Below are positions 15,497 to 22,523 of a stretch of 31,254 bases of DNA, piece by piece. The DNA is from BOG-908 sp964247675. GTDB lineage: Bacteria; Pseudomonadota; Alphaproteobacteria; Acetobacterales; Acetobacteraceae. How positions within the stretch are numbered: position 1 is the stretch's first letter; every line of letters begins with the position of its first letter. Both the position numbers and the translations under genes were made by a program. The notes beneath the pieces were generated by a model. The model searched no databases. It was not told the DNA's origin and saw only the letters and a list, made by a program, of their open reading frames with translations. The stretch is from assembly GCA_964247675.1 (NCBI GenBank), contig CAXTVW010000021.1:1-31254 (forward strand), given 5' to 3'.

Positions 15497-17305
15497 TTAG
15501 TCCGACAGACCGAACACCGTCAGCACACCACCAAGCTGGGTGTAGTTCGACAGCTGCTTGTAGGCACCAACGGCACCCAGTCCACCGGTATCCTCGGTGA
15601 GACCAGCCGCCATGCCGATGCCGGCCCAGCCACCGACACCCGACAGAACGGCTAGGTACTGCTTGCCGTCATGCGTGTAGGTGTTGATGTTGCCGATGAT
15701 GCCGGAAGGCGTCTTGAACTTGTAGAGCAGCTTGCCGGTCTTCTGGTCGACGACCTTCAGGTTGCCGTCAAGCGTTCCATAAGCGACCACGTTGCCTGCA
15801 GTTGCAAGGGCGCCTGACCAGACCGAGAAGGTTTCCGGATCGGACCACAGGATCTTGCCCTGGTTGGCGTCATAGGCAATGAAGTTGCCCAGGTTCTGCT
15901 GGCCCGAGGGCGGATACATCGACAGCGTGGCGCCCACGAAGGGCTGACCGGCGGTGTAGCTGACCTTGAACGGCTCGTAATCCATGCAGACGTGGTTCGT
16001 CGGCACGAAGAAGACGTGGCTCGTAGGCGAGTAGGAAGCAGGCTGCTCGTCCTTTGATCCCAATGCCGCGGGGCAGACGCCCTTGGTGTTGTGGTCAGCG
16101 CCCTGCACGCCCGGACCGAACTGGTTCACCAGCACTGGCTTGCCGGTCGCCATGTCGATCTTGCTCGCCCAGTTCACGGCCGGGTCATATTTCTCGGCCT
16201 CGAGCAGCTTGCCGTTCGTGCGGTCCATCACGTAGGCGAAGCCGTTACGGTCGAAATGCACCAGGCCCTTGGTCATCTTGCCGTGCACGGGAAGGTCCGC
16301 GAGGATCATCTCGTTCACGCCGTCATAGTCCCACTGGTCGTGCGGGGTCATCTGATAGACCCACTTGGCGACGCCGGTATCGGCGTCACGCGCCTCGATG
16401 CTCAGCGACCACTTGTTGTCGCCGGGCCGCTGCGTGGGGTTCCAGGTGCCGGGGTTGCCGGTGCCGTAATATATGGTGTTCAGGCTGGGATCGTAGGAGA
16501 TCCAGCCCCAGGTGCCGCCGCCGCCGTTCTTCCACTGGTCACCCTTCCAGGTGGAAGTGGAGCTATTGGCGCCGACAGGCTTGCCCATCGACATGGTCTT
16601 GGCCGGATCGAACTTGATCATGTCGTCGGTGCCGGAGGAGTAGGCCACCCAAGCCTTGCTGCCGTCCTTGATGTTGTAGGCGGTCATGCGGCCCTGGATG
16701 CCGAACTCGCCGCCGCTGATGCCGATCAGGACCTTGTCCTTGACGACCAGCGGAGCCGAGGTGCCGGTCTCGCCCTTGGAGGCGTCACCGTCCTTGATCG
16801 ACCAGACCACCTTGCCGGTCTTGGCGTTAAGCGCCACCAGCGAAGTGTCGGCCTGATGCAGGAAGATCATGCCGTCGCCATAAGCCACGCCGCGGTTCAC
16901 GGTGTCGCAGCACATGACCGGGATGACGTTCGGATCCTGCTTCGGCTCATACTTCCAGAGGATCTTGCCGCCCTGGTTAAGGTCGAGCGCGAAGACGGTG
17001 TTCGGAAACGGCGACGACACATACATTACGTCGCCGATGACCAGCGGGCCGCCTTCATGGCCACGCAGCACGCCGGTGGAGAAGGTCCAGACCGGGTGCA
17101 GGTTCTTCGCCGTGCTGGCGTTGATCTGCTTCAGGTCGCTGAAGCGCTGCGAGCTGTAATTGCCGAGCGGAATCGCCCACTGCGCCGGATCGGCGGACAA
17201 CTTCTGCAGCGCATCGTTGGCCATCGCCGGCGCCGTGCCCAGACCGACGACGCACGAGGCCACACATACCGATAGTGCCAGAACCTGCCTAATAGACGCT
17301 CTCAT
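15497..17305 (-). CDS. xoxF: XoxF lanthanide-dependent PQQ methanol dehydrogenase
   Basis: This 602-residue periplasmic quinoprotein has the eight-bladed propeller pattern of methanol dehydrogenases. The vicinal disulfide cysteines are C132-C133 (IPVMCCDTVNRG), and a Trp in GGTWGWISYDPS is placed to stack on PQQ. The catalytic Asp326 is followed two residues on by Asp328 (HDQWDYDGVNE). The second Asp is the hallmark of lanthanide-binding XoxF; calcium-dependent MxaF has Ala there. A signal peptide ends near PAMA/ND. I prefer the ATG at 17305 over 17311 because AAGGGG sits at proper distance only from the former. Family knowledge gives methanol to formaldehyde (possibly on to formate), with electrons to XoxG. 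No mxaF or mxaI is present. Confidence 0.97.
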   Translation of the reverse strand: MRASIRQVLALSVCVASCVVGLGTAPAMANDALQKLSADPAQWAIPLGNYSSQRFSDLKQINASTAKNLHPVWTFSTGVLRGHEGGPLVIGDVMYVSSPFPNTVFALDLNQGGKILWKYEPKQDPNVIPVMCCDTVNRGVAYGDGMIFLHQADTSLVALNAKTGKVVWSIKDGDASKGETGTSAPLVVKDKVLIGISGGEFGIQGRMTAYNIKDGSKAWVAYSSGTDDMIKFDPAKTMSMGKPVGANSSTSTWKGDQWKNGGGGTWGWISYDPSLNTIYYGTGNPGTWNPTQRPGDNKWSLSIEARDADTGVAKWVYQMTPHDQWDYDGVNEMILADLPVHGKMTKGLVHFDRNGFAYVMDRTNGKLLEAEKYDPAVNWASKIDMATGKPVLVNQFGPGVQGADHNTKGVCPAALGSKDEQPASYSPTSHVFFVPTNHVCMDYEPFKVSYTAGQPFVGATLSMYPPSGQQNLGNFIAYDANQGKILWSDPETFSVWSGALATAGNVVAYGTLDGNLKVVDQKTGKLLYKFKTPSGIIGNINTYTHDGKQYLAVLSGVGGWAGIGMAAGLTEDTGGLGAVGAYKQLSNYTQLGGVLTVFGLSD

Positions 17306-17414
17306 GAACATTCCCCTTGCTACGCCCGGCTACCGGGTCGTTGTGTGTGTCGATTATGGCGCCCGCGACGGATATGATGGGCGGAACCACCTAGCAAGCA
17401 AACCCTTCGCTCGT

Positions 17415-17429
17415 TTACCCTATGTTACC
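17415..17429. promoter_or_regulatory. TTACC-N5-TTACC direct repeat upstream of xoxF
   Basis: TTACC occurs at 17415-17419 and 17425-17429, one helical turn apart and about 110 bp upstream of the xoxF start. The same spacing and core recur upstream of flhA at 27165-27179. A regulator binding one face of the helix is a reasonable reading. No protein assignment can be made from sequence alone. Confidence 0.45.
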
Positions 17430-17470
17430 CTAACATCCAGCTATACCGCAGGCTAGACGCTAAATCTTGT

Positions 17471-17506
17471 TGCACCGCACAGTGGATTTTGCTGCACTGC
17501 ACAGTG
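17471..17506. promoter_or_regulatory. Tandem TGCAC(C/T)GCACAGTG repeats upstream of xoxF
   Basis: TGCACCGCACAGTG (17471-17484) and TGCACTGCACAGTG (17493-17506) lie 22 bp apart, two helical turns. The second copy contains the inverted repeat CACTG-CA-CAGTG. A 13-base stretch of it, TGCTGCACTGCAC (17490-17502), is repeated exactly, in opposite orientation, between pqqA and the cytochrome gene. The rest of the 17306-17727 gap is comparatively AT-rich with no gene I can support. Confidence 0.5.
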
Positions 17507-17727
17507 AAAGCGGCAGGCTTACAAAGCTTCACGTGTATTGAACCGAGTTCGCCCTGCTCACGTATTGATGTAGCAGCATTTCGACTTCAACAAGGGGAGC
17601 GCAGGACCGGTAACCCCGAAAAAGGATACGACTTTGGTAGCGAATTCGAAGTAGAACAATTCTGTGCGATTTGCGTACTAAACCGACAGGATTTCGGTGG
17701 CTGCTGAACTGACTTGATGAAGCACGC

Positions 17728-17955
17728 TCAACCCAAATTCGCAGAATCACCCAGCCAGGTCTGCTTCGGCATGTTCACCTCGCAACGCCAGCCTCTGAGC
17801 ATGTAGGATGGATGCTCGCGCAGGTACTCCTGGGCACGCTGCTGACCACTCATCGTGCATCCCATGGGTGAGGAGAATTCTTCCATCTGCAGCCGCTTCT
17901 CGATGCAGGACTTAGCATCGGAGATCAGGCAGTAAACAATCACCAGCTCAATCAT
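17728..17955 (-). CDS. Small conserved-looking Cys-containing hypothetical protein
   Basis: A 75-residue protein starting at ATG 17955, with AAGGGG 5 bases upstream. It reads MIELVIVYCLISDAKSCIEK, then SPMGCTMSGQQRAQEYLREH and a C-terminal GWRCEVNMPKQTW. Four cysteines (positions 9, 17, 34, 58) are spaced as in small proteins of this type that I have seen in alphaproteobacteria, but I know no function. The spaced Cys, the charged middle and a good ribosome site argue for a real gene. It is upstream of xoxF on the same strand but separated by ~420 bp with its own promoter features, and divergent from the secreted protein at 18075. Confidence 0.65.
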   Translation of the reverse strand: MIELVIVYCLISDAKSCIEKRLQMEEFSSPMGCTMSGQQRAQEYLREHPSYMLRGWRCEVNMPKQTWLGDSANLG

Positions 17956-18074
17956 GGCACCCCTTTCGGACATCGGCACCGCGTGCAACCCTTGCGGTGT
18001 GCGATGGCCGGCCCTGGACGCGGCTCCTCACTCTAGGGTGCTGGAGGGCGACATCGCAATTGCAGGAGGGGTGT

Positions 18075-18446
18075 TTGCGCAATCACGTCTTTACGCTTGT
18101 GCTTGGGACGATCGCCGCGGCCGGATTCCCGGCCGCGGTGTACGCCCAGGACATTAAGCCGCCGCTTCATGATTATCCAACCACGGCGCGCGCGGATTAC
18201 GTCATCGGCTGCCTGGCCGCCAATGGTTTCCAGCGCCAACTGCTGGATCGCTGCGCCTGTGGCATCGATGCGATCGCCGACCAGCTCAGTTACGAGGACT
18301 ATCAAACCGCGGAGACGATCCTGAGCATGCAGCAGGCGAGCGTCGGTCCGCGTGGCGGGCTGTTCCGCGATACGCCCGTGGCAAAGGACAGCCTGACGAA
18401 GCTGCGCCGGGCGCAGGCAGAGGCAAATCTGCGGTGTGGGGCTTAG
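18075..18446 (+). CDS. Secreted hypothetical protein of methanol-oxidation clusters
   Basis: A 123-residue protein using a TTG start at 18075. The strong AGGAGGGG at 18064-18071 decides this start, and a signal peptide follows (RNHVFTLVLGTIAAAGFPAA, VYA/QD). The mature part has TARADYVIGCLAANGFQRQL and LDRCACGIDAIADQLSYEDY, with three cysteines in a CLAANG...CAC pattern and a helical C-terminal half. I recall similar unannotated proteins near xoxF/PQQ genes in other methylotrophs, but know no role. The gene is convergent with the SoxYZ-like carrier gene, with element g filling the gap between them. Confidence 0.72.
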   Translation: MRNHVFTLVLGTIAAAGFPAAVYAQDIKPPLHDYPTTARADYVIGCLAANGFQRQLLDRCACGIDAIADQLSYEDYQTAETILSMQQASVGPRGGLFRDTPVAKDSLTKLRRAQAEANLRCGA

Positions 18447-18448
18447 GC

Positions 18449-18570
18449 GAGAAAGGCCTGCCCTTTAAAGGCAAAGAGCAAAACGCTTTCGCTCGGCTGT
18501 CGAGGATTTATCCGATATGTCCGCGACAGCCGAGCGAAAACTATCTTCGGGACAAAGAACCGCTTGCTTA
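18449..18570. repeat. Degenerate palindromic element g (between convergent genes)
   Basis: The arms are decayed (GAAAGGCCTGCCCTTTAAAG at the left, CGCTTGCTTA at the right) but the inner stem is near-perfect: TTTCGCTCGGCTGTCG (18487-18502) against CGACAGCCGAGCGAAA (18524-18539). TCCGCGACAGC is shared with elements a and j. It fills the gap between the stop codons at 18446 and 18568. Confidence 0.8.
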
Positions 18571-19380
18571 GCTTCCCCGCGCCGCGACATCGAAGCTCTG
18601 CCGGAACACCGCCTTCGCGCTGTCCGCCACCTCTACGTCCAGCTTGGCCGCGCCGTTCGGGTGGAAGCTGAAGGTGATTGCCGGGTCCTGGCTCAGCGAG
18701 ATGTCGCCATCCATCGAGAACACGCGTTCGCCGCCCTGGCTGACAGTCACGGTCTGTATATAGCGCGCCGGCGTGTAGTAGCGCGTCACCGGGTCCATCT
18801 GCATGCCGTTGAAGTTCGGATGGCTGATCAGCAGCTCCTCGGTGACGCTGCCCGGCGCCTGGCTGGCGGCGGCGATCAGCTTCATGCGCCCGATTCGGGC
18901 CATGGCTTCGGCCTGGTTTGTGGTGCCCGGCGCGGAGCAGCCGCCGGCCGCCTTGATGAAGGTGGAGACTGCGAGAAGCTTGCCGTCCGCCAGCTCGGCA
19001 ACCGCGTGCACCAGCGTGTATTGGTCCACCCGCACGCGCAGCTTGACCGCCTGCGGGTCGGCTAGCTTGCCGAAATGGATGATGCCGGCCACCGGGGCGG
19101 GGTTGTCATCGATGATCAAGGTGAGCGCCACCGGCTTGATCTGCGGGGATAGGGTGATGCTGACCGGCACCAAAGAGGCGTCAAGCGCGCGCACCGGCGC
19201 GTCGATCGAGAGCAATCCGGTGCCGTTGGTCACAGGACGGCCGTTGAACACGGCGGCTGCCACGTCATGCCAGCGCGACTCGCGCGCCGGATCGGGCGTT
19301 TCGGCCCCGGCGGGGTGGTGCACAGCCGCGGCGGCAATCAGGCAGGATGCCAGGGCCAGGCTTGTGCGGCGTGGTGTCAT
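18568..19380 (-). CDS. Quinoprotein dehydrogenase-associated SoxYZ-like carrier
   Basis: An exported protein of ~270 residues. The N-terminal half is SoxY-like and the key Cys is in FIKAAGGCSAPGTTNQ (compare the GGCGG swinging arm of SoxY). The C-terminal half is SoxZ-like (LISHPNFNGMQMDP, YYTPARYIQTVTVSQGG), so this is a natural SoxY-SoxZ fusion. In sulfur oxidation SoxYZ carries intermediates on the Cys; the quinoprotein-associated version is proposed to take part in a relay with the metallohydrolase encoded just upstream. The start ATG (19380) overlaps the upstream stop (ATGA); an in-frame ATG at 19386 is the alternative. Confidence 0.92.
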   Translation of the reverse strand: MTPRRTSLALASCLIAAAAVHHPAGAETPDPARESRWHDVAAAVFNGRPVTNGTGLLSIDAPVRALDASLVPVSITLSPQIKPVALTLIIDDNPAPVAGIIHFGKLADPQAVKLRVRVDQYTLVHAVAELADGKLLAVSTFIKAAGGCSAPGTTNQAEAMARIGRMKLIAAASQAPGSVTEELLISHPNFNGMQMDPVTRYYTPARYIQTVTVSQGGERVFSMDGDISLSQDPAITFSFHPNGAAKLDVEVADSAKAVFRQSFDVAARGS

Positions 19381-20324
19381 TCCCATTGCAGCTCCTTATA
19401 GGCTTCGAGGGCGTTGCGGCCGTTATAGGCGTCGAACAATTGCCAGTGCGGGCGCTCGGCGGCGGCCGCCGTGGTCGAAACGGTGTCGACATCCTGGCCG
19501 GCGGCGATGGCGCGACGCACGTCGCGGTCGAGGGTGAGGAGATAGCGGTGTTCATCCGCCGCACCTTGCGGCCAGGGCAAGGCGGCCGGGCCGTGGCCGG
19601 GCACCACGCGCAGGGCCGGCTGCTTCTCCAGCCGGTCCAGCGCGCGCAGCCAGCCGCCCAGGCTGCCATCCAGCGCAGGCACCCGGCCGGAGAACAGCAG
19701 GTCACCAGCGAACAGCGTGGCGGTGGCCTGGTCGAATACGGTGATGTCGGCGTCGGTGTGGGCGCTGGGATACGCCTGAAGCGTCAGTGTGCGGCTGCCC
19801 AGATCAAGGGTGAGCCGATCGTGCACGAGGAGGGTAGGCGGCACCGCGGCGCCGGTAACCGCCGTGCCCAGGCTGGCTTCGAGCATATGGTGGTCGTGCG
19901 TGGCGCGGCTGGCCAGGATGCCGGGCAGCTGCCAGTGGCCGACGAAGATTGGATTGTCGGCCACGAAGGCGGTAGCGCCGAAGACGTGGTCCGGATGGCC
20001 GTGCGTCATGATGACGAAGCGTATCGGCAGGCCCGTCGTGGCGCGTATCGCGGCGCGCAGCCGGTTGCCATCCTGCAAGCTGCCGCCAGGATCGATGACC
20101 GCCACGGCTTCGGTGCCGACCACGAATGCGATGTTGGCGATGCCGTCCTGATTGTCAGAAGAGGCTTCGGCGCAGGCGCCCTGGCGGACAAAATCGCCCG
20201 GAGCAACCTGGATGACGGACGCCGGCAATTGCGTTGCCGCCAGGGCGTTGGAACCGGCTGAGGCTAATCCGAAGAGTATCGCCGCGCGGCCAAGGCGTGC
20301 CGAACGGCGTATACAGGACGTCAT
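19377..20324 (-). CDS. Quinoprotein relay system zinc metallohydrolase 2
   Basis: A 315-residue metallo-beta-lactamase-fold protein, related to SoxH. It has a signal peptide (AAILFGLASAGSNALA), then VIQVAPGDFVRQGACAEASS and IANIAFVVGTEAVAVIDPGG. Zinc ligands are in FVIMTHGHPDHVFGATAF, PSAHTDADITVFD and RVVPGHGPAALP. This pattern fits relay metallohydrolase type 2 better than type 1. I chose ATG 20324 for its signal peptide; an upstream ATG at 20411 would overlap pqqA. pqqA ends 40 bp upstream and the SoxYZ-like gene overlaps downstream, so pqqA, this gene and the carrier look like one transcript. Confidence 0.9.
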   Translation of the reverse strand: MTSCIRRSARLGRAAILFGLASAGSNALAATQLPASVIQVAPGDFVRQGACAEASSDNQDGIANIAFVVGTEAVAVIDPGGSLQDGNRLRAAIRATTGLPIRFVIMTHGHPDHVFGATAFVADNPIFVGHWQLPGILASRATHDHHMLEASLGTAVTGAAVPPTLLVHDRLTLDLGSRTLTLQAYPSAHTDADITVFDQATATLFAGDLLFSGRVPALDGSLGGWLRALDRLEKQPALRVVPGHGPAALPWPQGAADEHRYLLTLDRDVRRAIAAGQDVDTVSTTAAAAERPHWQLFDAYNGRNALEAYKELQWE

Positions 20325-20364
20325 GACTCCCGCCAGGCACCACTGTGCACTGGCGGGCCTGAGC

Positions 20365-20448
20365 CTACTTGCGTGCTTCAGCGCAGGCGTAGGAATTGAT
20401 CTCGGCGCCAAGCGCGACTTCGACTATCTTCGGGGCTTTCCAGCTCAT
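20365..20448 (-). CDS. pqqA: PQQ precursor peptide PqqA (27 codons)
   Basis: The 27-residue peptide starts MSWKAPKIVEVALGAEINSY and ends ACAEARK. Glu16 and Tyr20 in E-I-N-S-Y are the residues that are crosslinked and become PQQ. GGAGG lies 5 bases before the ATG at 20448; a second in-frame ATG at 20451 is possible but too close to it. The surrounding pattern (M-x-W-x-x-P near the start, G-x-E-x-N/T-x-Y) is typical. No pqqB, C, D or E is in the window, so this copy stands apart from the biosynthetic genes and sits instead at the head of the relay metallohydrolase and carrier genes. Confidence 0.93.
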   Translation of the reverse strand: MSWKAPKIVEVALGAEINSYACAEARK

Positions 20449-20590
20449 CATATCCTCCAGTTTCTTGCGGGCGTTCGCGCAGAATGCGGGGGTTTATGCC
20501 GACATGAGCGCGCCGCCACATAGCACCCGGGCGCTGCGAAAATCAACCTGGAAGCGGCCTATCCAGGTGAGACCAATACGTAGACTTTGC

Positions 20591-20603
20591 GTGCAGTGCA
20601 GCA
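20591..20603. promoter_or_regulatory. 13-bp motif shared with the xoxF promoter
   Basis: GTGCAGTGCAGCA is the exact reverse complement of TGCTGCACTGCAC at 17490-17502 upstream of xoxF. It lies near the middle of the 284 bp between divergent pqqA and the cytochrome gene, ~140 bp from each start. I see no gene in the rest of this intergenic region. Confidence 0.5.
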
Positions 20604-20732
20604 TTTATCGCGAGCTTGATTAATCGCGTAATGGTCGCAGGTGAATGCCGGATCGCTTCGCCCGGCGCCGGTGACTTGACAGAGCGGGCACGAGGCGTCC
20701 ACCCCGAGGCGTGATTTACAATGAGGACGTCG

Positions 20733-21125
20733 ATGCGTAGCACCTATTCCGCCGCAAAGGCGCTCGCCGCGTGTGTTGCCCTGGCCGGGCTTCTGGCTGG
20801 CACGCCTGCGCTGGCCGCCGGCGACGCCGCTGCCGGCAAGGCTCTGTTCAACCAGAAATGCTCGATCTGCCACGCACCGGTCGAAGGCCAGAACAAGATC
20901 GGCCCCAGCCTGTGGAACGTTGTTGGGCGCAAGGCCGGAACGCTGTCCACCTACACCTATTCGGACGCCATGAAGAACGCGAACCGGACCTGGGATGACG
21001 CAACGCTGGACGACTACCTTATCAACCCGCGTCAGAAAATTCCCGGCGTGAAGATGATCTTCGCCGGTTTGCCGAACGAGACCGACCGGCAGAACATAAT
21101 TGCGTATTTGACGACGCTGAAGTAG
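20733..21125 (+). CDS. Class I c-type cytochrome
   Basis: A 130-residue exported cytochrome c. ATG 20733 has GAGG 6 bases upstream; an ATG at 20721 is less well placed. A signal peptide ends near TPALA/AG. The haem motif is C43-S-I-C46-H47, followed by GPSLWNVVGRKAG, and the axial Met108 is in PGVKMIFAGLP. The sequence is close to small soluble class I cytochromes that serve as electron carriers to oxidases. It begins a run of genes with the ABC system and is divergent from pqqA, so it probably serves the PQQ dehydrogenase chain; whether its direct partner is XoxG or another dehydrogenase cannot be told. Confidence 0.93.
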   Translation: MRSTYSAAKALAACVALAGLLAGTPALAAGDAAAGKALFNQKCSICHAPVEGQNKIGPSLWNVVGRKAGTLSTYTYSDAMKNANRTWDDATLDDYLINPRQKIPGVKMIFAGLPNETDRQNIIAYLTTLK

Positions 21126-21145
21126 GCGCGGGGTAGGCCGAATCG

Positions 21146-22345
21146 GTGCCGGCCGTGCGGCCGCGATGCGTGTGGCTGGGCCAGATCGGCCTGGTCACAC
21201 TCATTCTTTGCGGAGCGGCCCGAGCGCAGCAGAACGTCCATATCACCTATATCGGCCTGGACACGGCGAAGAAGCCGCCATCCACTACCCTGGATCCGCC
21301 GCCCACCGACACTGCGCTGCGCGGTGCGGAACTCGCCGTATCCGACACCAACACGACCGGGCGCTTTACCGGGCAGGGTTTCGCGCTGCAGAGCAGCGTC
21401 GAGCACGACGCCGCATCGGTCATGCAGGATTTCACAAAGGCGCTCGCCGCCGGGTCTCGCCTGTTCGTGGTTGATGTGCCTGCCGGATTGCTGTTGCAGT
21501 TGGCCGGCACGAAGGGCGCGGGTGATGCGGTGCTGCTGGACGCGACCAGCGCGGACGACCGCCTGCGCGGCGCGGATTGCCGGGCCAACACGCTGCATCT
21601 GCTGCCCAGCCGGGCGATGCTCGCCGACGCCTTGATGCAGTATCTTGTGACCAAAAACTGGACCCGCATCATGCTGCTCGCCGGCCGTGATGCCGATGAC
21701 GGGCTGTATGCCGAAGCGGTCCGGCAGGCGGCCGCCAAGTTCCAGATCACCATACGCGCCGACCGGATCTGGAGCTTCAACCCGGCGGCGCAGCAGGCCG
21801 ACACCGGGCATTACCAGGTCAATGACGAGGTGATCAAAGCCACGCAAGGCGTCGGCTACGACGTGCTGGTGGTCGCCGACGAGGCAGGCAATTTCGGCGA
21901 CGACCTGGCCTACCGCACCGATACGCCGCGGCCGGTGGCAGGCACGCAGGGCCTGGTCCCTGCCGCCTGGGCGCACGCGATGGACGAATACGCCAGCACG
22001 CAGTTGCAGACACGGTTCCATCGCCTGACGGGACGGTGGATGACGCCGCGTGATTACGGCGCGTGGCTGGCGGTGCGCGCGATCGGCGAGGCGGCGACCC
22101 GCAGCGCCAGCGCCGACCCGGGCCGTATCATCGCCTACCTGCACAGTGCGGATTTCACGGTGTCCGGCTACAAGGGGCCGGAGCTGAGTTTCCGTGCGTG
22201 GGACGGGCAGTTGCGCCAGCCGGTCCTGCTGTCCACCGACCGCTCGCTGGTCTCGATCTCGCCGCAGCCTGGGTTCCTGCACCAGACGAACGAATTGGAC
22301 TCACTGGGTGCTGATGCGCCGGAGACTGCATGTCGATTGCATTGA
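21146..22345 (+). CDS. ABC substrate-binding protein, PQQ-dependent alcohol dehydrogenase system
   Basis: A 399-residue periplasmic binding protein of the type I fold, beginning at a GTG 21 bp after the cytochrome gene. A signal peptide (LVTLILCGAARA/QQ) is followed by VHITYIGLDTAKKPPSTTLD and RGAELAVSDTNTTGRFTGQG. Later motifs are ADALMQYLVTKNWTRIMLLA and MTPRDYGAWLAVRAIGEAAT. This matches the PQQ alcohol dehydrogenase-associated ABC binding family. The ligand is unknown. The ATPase and permease follow ~1.1 kb downstream, after the beta-propeller gene. Palindromic element h starts 2 bp after its stop codon. Confidence 0.9.
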   Translation: MPAVRPRCVWLGQIGLVTLILCGAARAQQNVHITYIGLDTAKKPPSTTLDPPPTDTALRGAELAVSDTNTTGRFTGQGFALQSSVEHDAASVMQDFTKALAAGSRLFVVDVPAGLLLQLAGTKGAGDAVLLDATSADDRLRGADCRANTLHLLPSRAMLADALMQYLVTKNWTRIMLLAGRDADDGLYAEAVRQAAAKFQITIRADRIWSFNPAAQQADTGHYQVNDEVIKATQGVGYDVLVVADEAGNFGDDLAYRTDTPRPVAGTQGLVPAAWAHAMDEYASTQLQTRFHRLTGRWMTPRDYGAWLAVRAIGEAATRSASADPGRIIAYLHSADFTVSGYKGPELSFRAWDGQLRQPVLLSTDRSLVSISPQPGFLHQTNELDSLGADAPETACRLH

Positions 22346-22347
22346 AG

Positions 22348-22523
22348 AAAGCAAGGCCTTCTTTTTTGAAAAAAAGAAGCAAAAAACTTTTATCTCTCCG
22401 CCTGCATGTCGGCGCGCTTGGTTCTGCCATCGTGCACTTTGGCAGAACTTGGACGCGCTTTGATGCAGGCGGGGAGGCAAAAGTTTTTTGCTTCTTTTTT
22501 TCAAAAAAGAAGGCCTTGCTTGC
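22348..22523. repeat. Bipartite palindromic element h (best-preserved copy)
   Basis: The arms are essentially perfect reverse complements over ~44 bp. The left arm (22348-22391) runs AAGCAAGGCCTTCTTTTTTG, then AAAAAAAGAAGCAAAAAACT. The right arm (22478-22522) runs AAAAGTTTTTTGCTTC, then GAAGGCCTTGCTTGC. The inner part pairs CTCTCCGCCTGCAT with GATGCAGGCGGGGAG and also has TTCTGCCA/TGGCAGAA. The element lies between the substrate-binding gene and the beta-propeller gene. Confidence 0.9.

Noticed and set aside
17489..17707. 72-codon plus-strand open frame upstream of xoxF
   Set aside because: No ribosome site or recognisable protein pattern, and it overlaps the putative operator repeats.
22330..22515. 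Translation of the whole element h as the N-terminus of the beta-propeller protein (ATG 22330)
   Set aside because: It would overlap the previous gene and read ~60 residues of repeat sequence before the signal peptide; kept only as a remote alternative start.
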